Shown: positions 26,448-35,558, counted from the stretch's first letter. The stretch is DNA of 64,000 nucleotides from Pullulanibacillus pueri (GCF_014639255.1 NZ_BMFV01000006.1:62001-126000), one strand, 5' to 3'. Numbers and translations: made by a program. Notes: generated from the sequence alone by a model not told the origin.

Positions 26448-27112
26448 TCATCACTTTGCTTTTCATTTTGCTTACACTCTTGATTTATTATGCATCGAAA
26501 AGGCTTTATCGCTGGAGCCCTAAAGTCTATTTAACACCACTATTAGTGACGCCAGTTGTCATTGTCTTATTATTGCTCGTCACCCATGTTCCCTTTCATT
26601 CCTATAATTTAGGAGGAAAGTGGTTAACTGCTATGCTACAACCGGCAACTATTGCTTTTGCTGTTCCATTATATAAATATTTCGATGTCCTTAAAAAACA
26701 CGCAATAGAAATTTTAACAAGTGTGTTCATTGGGGCACTGATGGGCATGCTCTCATCAGCACTGATCGCTAAGTGGCTCCATCTTGATGTCTCCTTAATG
26801 GACAGTATGATTCCCAGATCCATCACCACGCCTATTGCAATGAACGTTTCATCACTGATTGGTGGTATTCCGACTGTCACCGCTATCGTTGTCATTATGA
26901 CTGGAATCCTTGGATCCATTATTGGTCCGCTGATTATTCGCCTCTTCCATATTGATAACGATCTTGCACGAGGCGTCCTCTTTGGAACAGGGGCTCACGG
27001 TGCTGGAACGTCAAAAGCTTTTGAGCTAAGCTCCATTTCCGGTACGATTTCGAGCGTTTCTATGATATTGGCTGCCCTCTTCACCCTTTGCTTGGCGCCC
27101 CTATTGTTCTAA
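26444..27112 (+). CDS. cidB: CidB/LrgB-family membrane protein
   Basis: 222 residues, hydrophobic throughout, with typical LrgB stretches (LQPATIAFAVPLYKYF, PRSITTPIAMNVSSLIGGIP, LFGTGAHGAGTSKAFE). Acts with CidA. The ATGA overlap couples its translation to cidA. A hairpin follows. Confidence 0.93.
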   Translation: MIITLLFILLTLLIYYASKRLYRWSPKVYLTPLLVTPVVIVLLLLVTHVPFHSYNLGGKWLTAMLQPATIAFAVPLYKYFDVLKKHAIEILTSVFIGALMGMLSSALIAKWLHLDVSLMDSMIPRSITTPIAMNVSSLIGGIPTVTAIVVIMTGILGSIIGPLIIRLFHIDNDLARGVLFGTGAHGAGTSKAFELSSISGTISSVSMILAALFTLCLAPLLF

Positions 27113-27120
27113 GCTAAACA

Positions 27121-27152
27121 CAACCCCCAGCATCTTATAACGCTGGGGGTTG
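27121..27152 (+). terminator. terminator of cidAB
   Basis: AACCCCCAGC, loop, GCTGGGGGTT, then GCTTATTTTTC; a perfect stem with a displaced T tract. Confidence 0.75.
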
Positions 27153-27282
27153 CTTATTTTTCACTTGAAAGTCCTCTTATAAAAAATCTGACCTGTGCGA
27201 CTTCAGACTAGAATCTGCGCTCAGTTCCCTTTGCTGACCAAAACCGAATAACTTCTTCAGTTACTTTATTTTTTCAACGCAC

Positions 27283-27497
27283 TTAAAAAGGAACCGATGG
27301 CTCGGTTCCTTTGTTTTCCTATGTATCGGCCGCGGATGTCGGCACGCACGTGTTTCAAAACCTGCTACTCACAGGTGGGTGTTCGCACGAAAATTTTCAT
27401 CTTCCTCTAGGAGGCATGATGTCCACTTTCAGATGTAAAACTCCCTATTCTAATGCATCGGTTGAAACATCATCGCGTATCGAGCATTGCAGCTTCT
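27283..27497 (-). ncRNA. candidate small RNA (~215 nt) with own promoter and terminator
   Basis: On the minus strand an extended -10 (TGTTATAAT, ATTATA complement at 27504-27509) predicts a start near 27497. The interval ends with AAAGGAACCGA, loop, TCGGTTCCTTTTTAA. It is C/G-rich compared with its flanks and folds into several stems: GATGT/ACATC plus CGCG/CGCG close the ends, ACCTG/CAGGT caps a hairpin, TAGGGAG pairs loosely with CCTCCTA. No open frame of note. It has the size and general shape of 6S-type RNAs, but I cannot identify it as one. Confidence 0.45.
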
Positions 27498-27558
27498 GTT
27501 ACTATTATAACACAAAGCTCTGGTAAATAAATAGCTAATTTTTACCATAACCTTTTGG

Positions 27559-27789
27559 CTAGTCCTCATCCTTAACATCCCAATCTTCTGGAATGGGTTC
27601 ACTGAGTTCTTCTTCAATTCTTTTCTTTAATTTTTCCATCTGTTCAAGATGCGTCTTGAATTGTTCTTTGTTAATCAAATACTGCTCTCCATCAAAAACA
27701 GTGCGAATCCTTCTTTGTTGGATGAGCTTTTTGACTTGCGATTCAGTAAGAGAGAGATAATCTGCGGTTTCTTGTACTGTTAAATACAT
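27559..27789 (-). CDS. small excisionase-type helix-turn-helix protein
   Basis: 76 residues. An HTH_17/MerR-like winged motif occupies 1-50 (YLTVQETADYLSLTESQVKKL..YLINKEQF), followed by a short coiled acidic tail ending PEDWDVKDED. It is a conserved Bacillus type often annotated as an excisionase-family DNA-binding protein, with no mobile element around it. 28 bp downstream of the symporter gene, likely co-transcribed. Target unknown. Confidence 0.78.
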   Translation of the reverse strand: MYLTVQETADYLSLTESQVKKLIQQRRIRTVFDGEQYLINKEQFKTHLEQMEKLKKRIEEELSEPIPEDWDVKDED

Positions 27790-27817
27790 AAAAAAACATT
27801 CACCTTTTTCTTCATTT

Positions 27818-28783
27818 TTATGACACCTTTTGTTGCCTAGTGTCTTTTATTAAATAGATCTTGTTGAGAAAAAGACCGTATAGTGAAGCTAATACCTGTT
27901 GGAAAAGCATGCCGATAACAACCGGTACCACAACTGGGGCTGGAAAGTAAGAAACAGCTAGAACAGCTCCGGCACTAATATTCCTCATTCCTCCAGTATA
28001 AGTCATCGCAATGACAGTTCCCTGTGGTTGTTTTAACAGCTTTCCAATTAAAAAGGCGATGACATAACCTGAAAGTGCAATAACGAGCACTACAAGGGCA
28101 ATACTGAATAATTTCATATTAATATGGCGTAAATAAGGGGCAACCACTGCGCCATTCAGCATGACGACAATCCCCAGCCCCATTTTTGAAAACGGGGATA
28201 AGCGTGGGCTTAATACTGTCTTGGCCTTCCCCCGTGTCCATTGATTAAGCGCCATGGCCACAAGCGATGGAATCACAATCATTTGCAAGAGACCCATCAT
28301 CAAACTCAAGGGGTTTATCGTTACCGTTTGCCCAACGATTAGATGTAAGGAATAAGGCACAATAAATGGGGATAATAAGGTATCTATTAATATGATTGAA
28401 AGCGTTAATGTCGCGTGCCCTTTGTACATAGACACCCATATAAAACTGGTAATGCCTGTTGGTATCACCATACTGAGAACAAGGCCCGTGATCGTAAAAT
28501 GGTCTCCGCTAAAGATCACCTGACCAAGCCCCCAGGCACATAATGGCATCATAATATGTAAGCTAAATAAAGTAATAAGGACAGGAAAGGGATGAACAAC
28601 AGCTTCCTTCAAAGAATTAAAGTTTGAGCCTAGACTTCCTGTAAAGGTCATAAAGGCAAAAATCCACGGAATTAAAAAAGAAAATTCTTTAAGATATCCT
28701 GCTAATAGGACACCAATAATAACCCCAGTCGGTGTGATGAGTGGCATCATCTTTTCTAATTGCCGATTGACCTTGTTCAGCAT
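27818..28783 (-). CDS. bile acid:sodium symporter (SBF/YocS-like) family transporter
   Basis: 321 residues with about nine to ten membrane segments. SBF features include FMTFTGSLGSNFNSLKEA near 40, VIPTGITSFIWVSMYKGH and TYTGGMRNISAGAVLA. Bacterial members move bile acids, pantothenate precursors (PanS) or other organic anions with Na+; the substrate here is not known. The ribosome site GGAGCGA is rather far (about 11 nt) from ATG 28783. Confidence 0.8.
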   Translation of the reverse strand: MLNKVNRQLEKMMPLITPTGVIIGVLLAGYLKEFSFLIPWIFAFMTFTGSLGSNFNSLKEAVVHPFPVLITLFSLHIMMPLCAWGLGQVIFSGDHFTITGLVLSMVIPTGITSFIWVSMYKGHATLTLSIILIDTLLSPFIVPYSLHLIVGQTVTINPLSLMMGLLQMIVIPSLVAMALNQWTRGKAKTVLSPRLSPFSKMGLGIVVMLNGAVVAPYLRHINMKLFSIALVVLVIALSGYVIAFLIGKLLKQPQGTVIAMTYTGGMRNISAGAVLAVSYFPAPVVVPVVIGMLFQQVLASLYGLFLNKIYLIKDTRQQKVS

Positions 28784-28944
28784 AAAAGAGATTCGCTCCT
28801 TAATGTCAATATTATCTTCTAACCTTTATTATACTCCTTATCACTCTTCATATGGAAAGCTCCTATATCTAAAAAGACTGAAACTAAATTCTCCTCTAAC
28901 CGTATATACTATTAGAAAACTTTTTAAGAAAGAAGATGAATGTG

Positions 28945-29148
28945 ATGAGCGAAAAAGGCTGTATTAAATGTGGAAGCACAGAGACAGGAACAAAAGATGT
29001 TGCGATGACAGGAACGGGGCTCTCTAAAATGTTCGATATTCAAAACAATCAATTCTTGGTCGTCTTCTGTAAAAATTGTGGGTACTCTGAGTTTTACAAT
29101 AAAAAAGCCTCAACAGGTTCCAATATTTTAGATTTATTTTTTGGCTAA
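28945..29148 (+). CDS. zinc-ribbon protein, conserved in bacilli
   Basis: 67 residues. Two CxxC knuckles (CIKCGSTE and CKNCGYSE) and the ending TGSNILDLFFG are typical of a widespread Firmicutes zinc-ribbon family of unknown function. Probably binds Zn2+. ATG 28945 is chosen from the usual MSE start; ATG 28936 in the same frame is possible. A terminator shared with the convergent merR gene follows. Confidence 0.75.
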   Translation: MSEKGCIKCGSTETGTKDVAMTGTGLSKMFDIQNNQFLVVFCKNCGYSEFYNKKASTGSNILDLFFG

Positions 29149-29182
29149 AAGGCCTTATACATGTTCAATTAATCTATTCATC

Positions 29183-29216
29183 AAAAGAGCCTCACTTATC
29201 AAAGAGGCTCTTTTTC
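29183..29216. terminator. bidirectional terminator
   Basis: AAAAGAGCCTC, loop, GAGGCTCTTTTTC between the convergent zinc-ribbon and MerR genes. Confidence 0.88.
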
Positions 29217-29218
29217 AA

Positions 29219-29980
29219 TCACTTATTCCCGGTATAAATAAGGATGGCATCTCTAAGAAACGCAGCCGCACCAGGTTGCACAGCATCATAGTAAGCCGAA
29301 AACCTTTCATCCGCAACATACATGTGGGCCAGTCCCGCATGTGCTTCCTTAGTATAGTCGCTCCAATAGAAGTTCAGCCACTGTTTGTGTAAAGCGGCAA
29401 CCTTTTGAGCCCCTTCACTTGCAGGGTCCCCGACACGCATCGCTTCTCCTAAGTCTTCCTTTATTTTTGCTTCTAAACATGTGACCATGTCGTATTCCTC
29501 TTTTGTCATATTTTTCAGCTTCGTATTGGCGCGATCAATCGTGTCTTCACCGTACTTTTTACGAATTTCTTTGCCATAATTCTGCTCATTTTCATCTATC
29601 CATTTTTGTTTAAATCCAATAAATTTTTCTCGATCCGACATTTTTATCTCTCCTTGTGCTGAAGCAATGGTTTTCTCGACATTTGCGATCAGACTATCTA
29701 ATTGCTTCCTTTTTTCGAGGAGGTGATCTCGATGCTGACATAATGCTTTTTCTTTATTAAAGTGAGGGTTTGAAAGCATACGCTTAATTGTTTGTAAATC
29801 AACACCTAATTCCCGATAAAAAAGAATATGCTGCAATTGGTCTACCTCTTTTGGACCGTAAATCCGATAACCCGATGAATTGATTCTCGCCGGCTTGAGA
29901 AGTCCAATTTCATCATAATACCGGAGCGACCGCGAACTCACGCCTGCTAATCTGGCTAGCCTTTGTACCGTATATTCCAT
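29219..29980 (-). CDS. MerR-family regulator with TipAS domain (Mta-like)
   Basis: 253 residues. The MerR winged helix is at 1-70 (SSRSLRYYDEIGLLKP, SSGYRIYGPKEVDQLQHILFY), a dimerisation coiled coil at about 75-115, and a TipAS effector pocket at about 135-250. It resembles B. subtilis Mta, which senses structurally diverse drugs and activates efflux genes. Its own promoter has the long MerR spacer, indicating autoactivation. No efflux gene is adjacent. Confidence 0.88.
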   Translation of the reverse strand: MEYTVQRLARLAGVSSRSLRYYDEIGLLKPARINSSGYRIYGPKEVDQLQHILFYRELGVDLQTIKRMLSNPHFNKEKALCQHRDHLLEKRKQLDSLIANVEKTIASAQGEIKMSDREKFIGFKQKWIDENEQNYGKEIRKKYGEDTIDRANTKLKNMTKEEYDMVTCLEAKIKEDLGEAMRVGDPASEGAQKVAALHKQWLNFYWSDYTKEAHAGLAHMYVADERFSAYYDAVQPGAAAFLRDAILIYTGNK

Positions 29981-30001
29981 CTCATCCCCTCCTCAATACT
30001 T

Positions 30002-30032
30002 ACCCTACACTTTTACGTTGCGTAAAGGTCAA
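30002..30032 (-). promoter_or_regulatory. MerR-type promoter/operator, 19-bp spacer
   Basis: Minus strand -35 TTGACC (30032-30027), 19-bp spacer, -10 TAGGGT (30007-30002). The spacer carries an imperfect dyad, ACCTTTACG-CAA-CGTAAAAGT. This geometry is diagnostic of MerR activators. Confidence 0.8.
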
Positions 30033-30054
30033 TAGAGTTTCTCGATTTTTTTAA

Positions 30055-30420
30055 AGCCAGAAAGCATAAAATTCTGGCCATCAATGAGGTATTGATCTCC
30101 GCCCCAGAACGCTCGCTTTCCTCATGCCCACAGGACGTGGGTAGGGTCGGCGTTCGACGCACAGGAAGTGCTAGCTTCGGCGGTGTCACACGGACGTGAC
30201 GGTCTTAGCCGAAGTTCCTTAATGACGTGACGCTTTTAGCCGATCGTCCTTAGTGGCCTCAGCTAATTTTGGAATGGATAATTTCTGTTCCAAAATGGAT
30301 CTTCGGACGCGTGCTGTTCCCGAAGGAGTCTCGCGTCTTCTGCTTCAATCAACTGGGTAGCCAAAGCTGCTTTAGTATAAGAAAACTTTTTAGTACCTAA
30401 TCTAGGGAACGGGCATGGTT
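30055..30420. repeat. intergenic repeat block upstream of the GNAT gene
   Basis: Non-coding mosaic. It contains a CCAGAA..TTCTGG hairpin (30055-30077), a tandem duplication of about 31 bp beginning ACGTGACG (30194-30223 and 30225-30256), a perfect ATTTTGGAA..TTCCAAAAT hairpin (30266-30296) and TGTTCCCGAAGGAGTCTCGCG (about 30309), the reverse complement of the CGGGAACAG repeat motif at 37.83 kb. Confidence 0.55.
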
Positions 30421-30520
30421 TTCGCCATTAAGGATCGGCGACAACTTTAATGTGTGAACGCGTATGTCGAACATCAGGCTGTGCTTAGTGAAGCGGAGAA
30501 TTGCAAGCCAAGTTTTCTAA
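30421..30520 (-). repeat. dispersed element, left-half copy 4
   Basis: Minus strand reads TTAGAAAACTTGGCTTGCA, then CTTCACTAAGCACAGCCTG, ATGTTCGACATACGCG and GTCGCCGATCCTTAATGGCGA, matching the left part of the copy at 52900. The right half with TTGCACTTATAAGG is missing. Confidence 0.65.
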
Positions 30521-30595
30521 CTTTTCTCCACTCCAAATCCCAAATATGATAAAATCGACGGAATACTATTATTTTTCTAAAGGGAGGTCCTTTTC

Positions 30596-31363
30596 TTGGT
30601 CCTGACTCAGGTTGACTCGGCTTACATTAAAAAGATTGAGGCATTATCTGCAAATGCGCTCCCCGCTCTGCAAACCACTTTATATGACGGCTGGATTTTA
30701 CGATTTTCTAACGGCTATACCAAAAGAGCTAATTCTATTCATCCTTTATACCTCTCGACAGAAGATGTCCAACATAAAATAGACCATTGTGAGCATATCT
30801 ATCGTCAAAAAAAGTTAAATACCGTCTATAAAATGACGTCCGCTGTTTCGCCCCCAGAATTAGATGTACTTCTTGAAAACCAGGGTTACGAAAAATCAGG
30901 CCAGACCAGTCTACAAATTCTTCCTTTACAGCAGCTAAAGCTTGCAAGTGACAGGCTACAGATCAATGTTTTTGAAACCTTTAACGAAGCATGGTTTAAC
31001 GCTTTTTGCCTTCTGAATCATGTGGAGCTTTCAGCACAGGCCACTTTAAAAAAGATGCTAGAAAATCTCGTCCCAGAAACTTGTTTTCTACTTTCCTATC
31101 ATAAGGACGAAGTGACCGCTTGTGGCTTAGGTGTTTTAGAAGAGGACTACCTTGGACTATTTGATATTGTCACACATGAAGCGCACAGAAGAAAAGGCTA
31201 TGCCCAGAGCCTTATTTTACAGCTCTTAAATTGGGGGAAAGCAAAAGGAGCCCATACGGCGTACCTGCAAGTGGTCTTAGAGAATCTTCCCGCTATTCGT
31301 CTCTACTCTCAGCTCGGCTTCACTGAAGCCTATCAATATTGGTACAGGATAAAAAAGACATGA
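30596..31363 (+). CDS. GNAT-family N-acetyltransferase
   Basis: 255 residues. The C-terminal GNAT core (about 140-250) has the acetyl-CoA loop HRRKGYAQSLILQLL and the terminal strand-helix ENLPAIRLYSQLGFTEAY. The N-terminal half (about 1-120) is a degenerate second GNAT-like domain. The start is TTG 30596 after AGGGAGG. The substrate is unknown; monocistronic. Confidence 0.85.
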   Translation: MVLTQVDSAYIKKIEALSANALPALQTTLYDGWILRFSNGYTKRANSIHPLYLSTEDVQHKIDHCEHIYRQKKLNTVYKMTSAVSPPELDVLLENQGYEKSGQTSLQILPLQQLKLASDRLQINVFETFNEAWFNAFCLLNHVELSAQATLKKMLENLVPETCFLLSYHKDEVTACGLGVLEEDYLGLFDIVTHEAHRRKGYAQSLILQLLNWGKAKGAHTAYLQVVLENLPAIRLYSQLGFTEAYQYWYRIKKT

Positions 31364-31474
31364 ATAAGATACTAGAAATTTAGTCCTTTTTCACTGAAAA
31401 ATACCGATTGTGACATTTTTCAATTGACCTGGCCCCTAAAGCTATATTATTATTAAACTTCGAGTGTATACTCG

Positions 31475-31513
31475 ACGTGGTTCGAGACCCTCCCACGCTA
31501 AAAAACTAAGGAG
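31475..31513 (+). promoter_or_regulatory. preQ1-I riboswitch
   Basis: CGTGGTTCGAGACCCTCCCACG stem-loop with the CTAAAAAACTAAGGAG tail, the hallmark preQ1-I aptamer. The tail includes the Shine-Dalgarno sequence of queT, so preQ1 binding should block translation. Confidence 0.93.
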
Positions 31514-31523
31514 AGATTGATAG

Positions 31524-32009
31524 ATGAAATTAAGAGTCCTTATTGTAAACGGTATTCTCGCCGCCCTATACGTGGCCGTTACTGCCGTCATTGCCCCTTT
31601 TGGTTTTACCAATATCCAATTCCGGGTATCCGAGATGTTTAATCATCTCGTTGTCTTTAACAAAAAATATATTTACGGCATTGTTATTGGTGTTTTTATA
31701 GCCAATCTTCTTTTATCACCCATGGTCGGCTATGATCTTGTTTTCGGTGTCGGACAATCTGTGATTTCACTCCTCATCACCATTTTAGCTACAAAGTTTA
31801 TTAAAGGCATATGGCTACGGATGATCTTCAATACGATTGTCTTTACCTTTATGATGTGTCTGATCGCGGCCGAACTGCATTTAGCCTTAAATCTACCCTT
31901 TTTAATCACCTGGCTAACGGCTGCTATTGGTGAGTTTGTCGTCATGGCTATTGGAGCACCAATCATTTATATGATAAACAAACGGCTCAACTTCGAAAAA
32001 GTCGTTTAA
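31524..32009 (+). CDS. queT: queuosine precursor transporter QueT
   Basis: 161 residues with about five to six membrane segments. It is the S component of an ECF transporter that imports the queuosine precursor. The stretches AVIAPFGFTNIQFRVSEMFN and LAANLLL-like pore helix match QueT (COG4708). The preQ1 riboswitch fused to its ribosome site confirms the role. The shared ECF A/A'/T module must be encoded elsewhere. Confidence 0.93.
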   Translation: MKLRVLIVNGILAALYVAVTAVIAPFGFTNIQFRVSEMFNHLVVFNKKYIYGIVIGVFIANLLLSPMVGYDLVFGVGQSVISLLITILATKFIKGIWLRMIFNTIVFTFMMCLIAAELHLALNLPFLITWLTAAIGEFVVMAIGAPIIYMINKRLNFEKVV

Positions 32010-32045
32010 AACCTATGGGTTTGACCCGGTGGAGCCTGCCCCTTA

Positions 32046-32091
32046 ACCAAAAAAGAGCGTTTGCCTTTATAAGGCAGATGCTCTTTTTCTT
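32046..32091. terminator. bidirectional terminator after queT
   Basis: AAAAAAGAGCGTTTGCCTT, loop, AAGGCAGATGCTCTTTTTC. Confidence 0.9.
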
Positions 32092-32184
32092 ATAACGTCA
32101 GAAATCATAATTTTATGGAAGACCTTATAAGTGCAACTTTGGCCTATCGCCATTTAAGGATTGGCGATAGGTCAAGTTTTCTAA
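32090..32184 (-). repeat. dispersed element, copy 5 (shortened)
   Basis: Minus strand: TTAGAAAACTTGACC, a perfect hairpin CTATCGCCA..TGGCGATAG, GCCAAAGTTGCACTTATAAGG, then TCTTCCATAAAATTATG and TTCTGACGTTATAAG. The right end abuts the queT terminator. Confidence 0.8.
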
Positions 32185-32192
32185 TGGCACTC

Positions 32193-33338
32193 TTAGATAA
32201 AATTATTGACATTATTATTTCGCCCGAACTTATAAACAGCAATTAAGAAGAAGGCGCAAGCGAAGGCCAGTAAAATGAAGATATTTAAATACACCTGAGA
32301 GAAATGCTGACCTTGCTGTAATTTATCAATGGTATCGAGTAACCATGTTTGAGGTAAAAAGTGGGCTATTTTTTGCACCGTCTCTGGCATAATGCCACTC
32401 GGGAAGAAACACCCTGATAATAAACACGATGGTGTCACAATGAGGTTAAGCATCGCATTTCCAGCTGCAGAACTAGTCGCAAAGGCAATAACCGCTAAGG
32501 ATAGACCAACAGCAACCAGAGCAAAAAGAATTAGTGTTACGAACATTTCCCACACCGGCATACTTAACTGAATATGAAAGACCTTAGTCATAAAGATAAG
32601 AGTGACAATAATTTGTCCGATCATGATCAACAGATTTGTTATGATATTAGAAAGAACATATTTCTTAGAATCAATCGGTGTCGATAATAACCGGAAATAC
32701 GTACGGCCTTCTTTTTCCTGAGTAATCATTGATGATAAATTCCCTGCCGCAATGAGCATAAACATCAAAAGAAATCCGATCGCTTGATACGTCATATCGT
32801 TATTTTTCGAAGTATCATTGAGTGTACCCGTCGTCATTTTAAAAGGCGCTTGTTGATAATCAGTATAAAGGCGATGAAAGGTCTCTTGATCTCCTTTGCC
32901 GGCAAGACTTAAATCATTAATATTATCGATATATTGATTTAAATAAGATTTAACAAAACCTGTCACCGTAGCGCCTTTTATGGAAACAATGTTTACATGA
33001 TCAGGATGTCCATTTTGAATACTTTGCGTATAGCCTTTATCAAAAGTCACGACACAATCAAGTTGACCTGATGACACTTTATCCTCCACGTCTGCGGCCT
33101 TAATCTCCTTAACCTGAACATGGTCTAGTCCCTTTATAAACTTCACTGTATTACTAGAAATCATGCTATGATCATGATTCACGATACCGACATGCAAAGT
33201 ACTCGTATTTGAGCCCCCATAGATAAGGATTGAGACCAAGATGCCGATAATAGGCAACCCTACAGTAAAAAATAATTTCTTCTTATCCTTAAAAGTGACC
33301 TTGAACAAATTCTTAATTAACCAAATCACGTCCTTCAT
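32193..33338 (-). CDS. ABC-2 type transporter permease (LnrN/LnrM-like)
   Basis: 381 residues. One N-terminal membrane helix, an extracytoplasmic domain of about 170 residues (45-215), then five helices with the ABC-2 motif ATSSAAGNAMLNLIVTPSCLLSGCFFP. Start ATG 33338, after GGGAGG, 1 nt after the stop of the upstream permease. With the neighbouring permease and ATPase it forms a two-permease exporter resembling B. subtilis LnrLMN (linearmycin resistance). The substrate is inferred to be a membrane-active lipid or polyene-like compound. Confidence 0.8.
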   Translation of the reverse strand: MKDVIWLIKNLFKVTFKDKKKLFFTVGLPIIGILVSILIYGGSNTSTLHVGIVNHDHSMISSNTVKFIKGLDHVQVKEIKAADVEDKVSSGQLDCVVTFDKGYTQSIQNGHPDHVNIVSIKGATVTGFVKSYLNQYIDNINDLSLAGKGDQETFHRLYTDYQQAPFKMTTGTLNDTSKNNDMTYQAIGFLLMFMLIAAGNLSSMITQEKEGRTYFRLLSTPIDSKKYVLSNIITNLLIMIGQIIVTLIFMTKVFHIQLSMPVWEMFVTLILFALVAVGLSLAVIAFATSSAAGNAMLNLIVTPSCLLSGCFFPSGIMPETVQKIAHFLPQTWLLDTIDKLQQGQHFSQVYLNIFILLAFACAFFLIAVYKFGRNNNVNNFI

Positions 33339-33339
33339 T

Positions 33340-34461
33340 CTACAGTCCCTCCCGTCTTCCCATGGATATGATCGCAATCAATAAAAACACTACAGAAATC
33401 CCGAGATTCAAAAACGCTGCATGAATTGCTGGAGTCATATTATCGGAGTATATCACTTGAGTAATAGCATGATTGGCCCAATGCAGTGGTGAAAGCTGCA
33501 TTACATTGTTCATCAATCCGCCACCATCCTCCACTTGAAAATATGCCCCACCAAAGAACGCTGCTAATTGTATGACAACCATAATGATCGCCTGCGAAGC
33601 TCCAGACGTTTTCGTCATATAGCTCATACCCAGTCCGAAACTAATCGCCAGTACTATCTCAGTAATTAAGACAAAGAAGACAATCCCTAAATGCTCTCCC
33701 CAATTGGCCTTAAAGACGTATTTACTAAAAAGCACAACAATAAGTGTACACAACACACTCGTTAGAACACCACCAAAAATCTTTCCAATAAAAATTTCTG
33801 CTTTTGAAATTGGCGCAACCACTAGACGAGTAGCCGTTCCTATAATTCTTTCACCACGAATGAGATAACTCGCTGACATCGCTCCAAATAATGCAATCAT
33901 GGTGGTCATCGTGATAGCATAATAATCCATAGCTCCAGGTTTTTTTAAAGAATGGAGCCCAGTTTCCTTAATAAAGTTGGCCTCACCACTGTTTGGTGTC
34001 ACCTTACTTAGAGCATTAGGAGACACCTTAGCGACTGTGCTTATCATATTGTATTTATCTACAAAGGCACTGAGCATCCCTTCAATAACACTGCCTTCAA
34101 TGCTATTTTTATTACTCTCATACATCTTAATCTGACTATTGGTCACTTCAATATAAGCGCCATATTTGTTTTCCTTAACAGCTTTTTTACCATCCATAGT
34201 TTCTGTAGCCTTTTTAAAATGGACACCTGAATCCGAAAGGCCTTCAGTAAAGGTTTGAAAAGCCTGAGAGACTGACTGATTGGCTGAGTCTTTATAAAGG
34301 ACAGGAATATCGACCACTTCTGTCGTTGTATTAAAATCACTTGAAAGCGCTGTTCCTAGGATCAGCATAAGGACAATGGGAAAGGCCAAAAGAAAGATGA
34401 GCGTGCGAAGATCACGAAAATCACGTTTCATTTCCTTAAGGGCCAAATTAATAATATTCAA
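33340..34461 (-). CDS. ABC-2 type transporter permease
   Basis: 373 residues. One N-terminal helix followed by an extracellular loop of about 150 residues and five C-terminal helices. The C-terminal half has GGAYFQVEDGGGLMNNVMQLSPLHW, typical of ABC-2 exporters of the Lnr/Nat group. 17 bp downstream of the ATPase. Confidence 0.8.
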   Translation of the reverse strand: MNIINLALKEMKRDFRDLRTLIFLLAFPIVLMLILGTALSSDFNTTTEVVDIPVLYKDSANQSVSQAFQTFTEGLSDSGVHFKKATETMDGKKAVKENKYGAYIEVTNSQIKMYESNKNSIEGSVIEGMLSAFVDKYNMISTVAKVSPNALSKVTPNSGEANFIKETGLHSLKKPGAMDYYAITMTTMIALFGAMSASYLIRGERIIGTATRLVVAPISKAEIFIGKIFGGVLTSVLCTLIVVLFSKYVFKANWGEHLGIVFFVLITEIVLAISFGLGMSYMTKTSGASQAIIMVVIQLAAFFGGAYFQVEDGGGLMNNVMQLSPLHWANHAITQVIYSDNMTPAIHAAFLNLGISVVFLLIAIISMGRREGL

Positions 34462-34478
34462 TCAACACACCCCCCTTG

Positions 34479-35414
34479 TTAATCCCGCAAGTTTCTTCCT
34501 GTTAATGTTAGAAAAACCGTATCTAGATTAGGTGCCTGTTCTTCCACTGTGCGAATCTCTATACCTGCTGCTATAAAATACTGAATAATCGTGTTCAAGT
34601 TATTCACATCTGCACTGGAGTTAATTTTTATGACGTCCTCTTCGACCTTAACCTCTTTTACGCCATTGATAAGTTTAAGCTGTGATAGATCAAGAGTGTC
34701 AGTTGAATTAATCCCAATCCAAATATCCTTTGTGTTAGTAATAATTGCTTTAAGTTGTTCTTTAGTGCCTTCAGCTATAATCTTCCCATGGTCGATGATC
34801 GCAATCCGGGAGCAGATTTCTTCAACCTCTTCCATGTAATGACTAGTGTATATAATCGTACACCCCATCTCATTGAGTTTTCGAACAGAACTGAGAATAT
34901 AATTTCTTGATTGGGGATCAATTCCCACTGTAGGTTCATCCATAATGATAAGTTTAGGTCGATGAGCAATGGCACAGGCAATATTTAAGCGCCTCTTCAT
35001 TCCACCTGAAAAGGTTTTAGGAAAACTTTTTGCTTTATCACTTAGTCCTACAAATTTTAAAGCCTCTTCTACCTGTTCTTTTAATTTTTGTCCACGTAAT
35101 CCATATAACCCTGCAAAAAATTGTATATTTTCATAGGCCGTCAAATCTTCATAAATAGCAATATCTTGTGGAACCATACCAATATGACTCTTGGCAAACT
35201 TTTTATTCTTGGTAACATCCTTCCCCAAGATCCTTATCTCACCTTTCGTGTGGTGTAAAAGGCCAGCGATCATGTTAATCGTCGTACTCTTCCCTGCTCC
35301 ATTTGTACCTAAAAAACCAAAAATTTCCCCTTCATCTATAGCTAAAGTCACGTTGTCAACAGCAATAAAGTCACCAAATTTTCTTGTTAAATGCTTCATC
35401 TCTAAAACTTTCAT
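34479..35414 (-). CDS. ABC transporter ATP-binding protein (LnrL-like)
   Basis: 311 residues, the length of LnrL. Walker A GTNGAGKSTTI near 37, signature FSGGMKRRLNIACA, Walker B LIIMDEPTVGIDPQ and H-loop YTSHYMEE, followed by a C-terminal regulatory region of about 90 residues. First gene of ATPase-permease-permease; a terminator separates it from the upstream kinase, so it has its own promoter. Confidence 0.85.
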   Translation of the reverse strand: MKVLEMKHLTRKFGDFIAVDNVTLAIDEGEIFGFLGTNGAGKSTTINMIAGLLHHTKGEIRILGKDVTKNKKFAKSHIGMVPQDIAIYEDLTAYENIQFFAGLYGLRGQKLKEQVEEALKFVGLSDKAKSFPKTFSGGMKRRLNIACAIAHRPKLIIMDEPTVGIDPQSRNYILSSVRKLNEMGCTIIYTSHYMEEVEEICSRIAIIDHGKIIAEGTKEQLKAIITNTKDIWIGINSTDTLDLSQLKLINGVKEVKVEEDVIKINSSADVNNLNTIIQYFIAAGIEIRTVEEQAPNLDTVFLTLTGRNLRD

Positions 35415-35558
35415 GCACTCACCTCATCGATTTACTTTAATAAGTTTGTTCCTAGCGATCGCTTTTGTAAGGTCAATAGAAAAGCTCAGCTTATTGCCAC
35501 TTCCCAATTGCTAAAGGACGCATTTTTTCTTGTTAGCTTGCTTATAGTATAAAACGAA

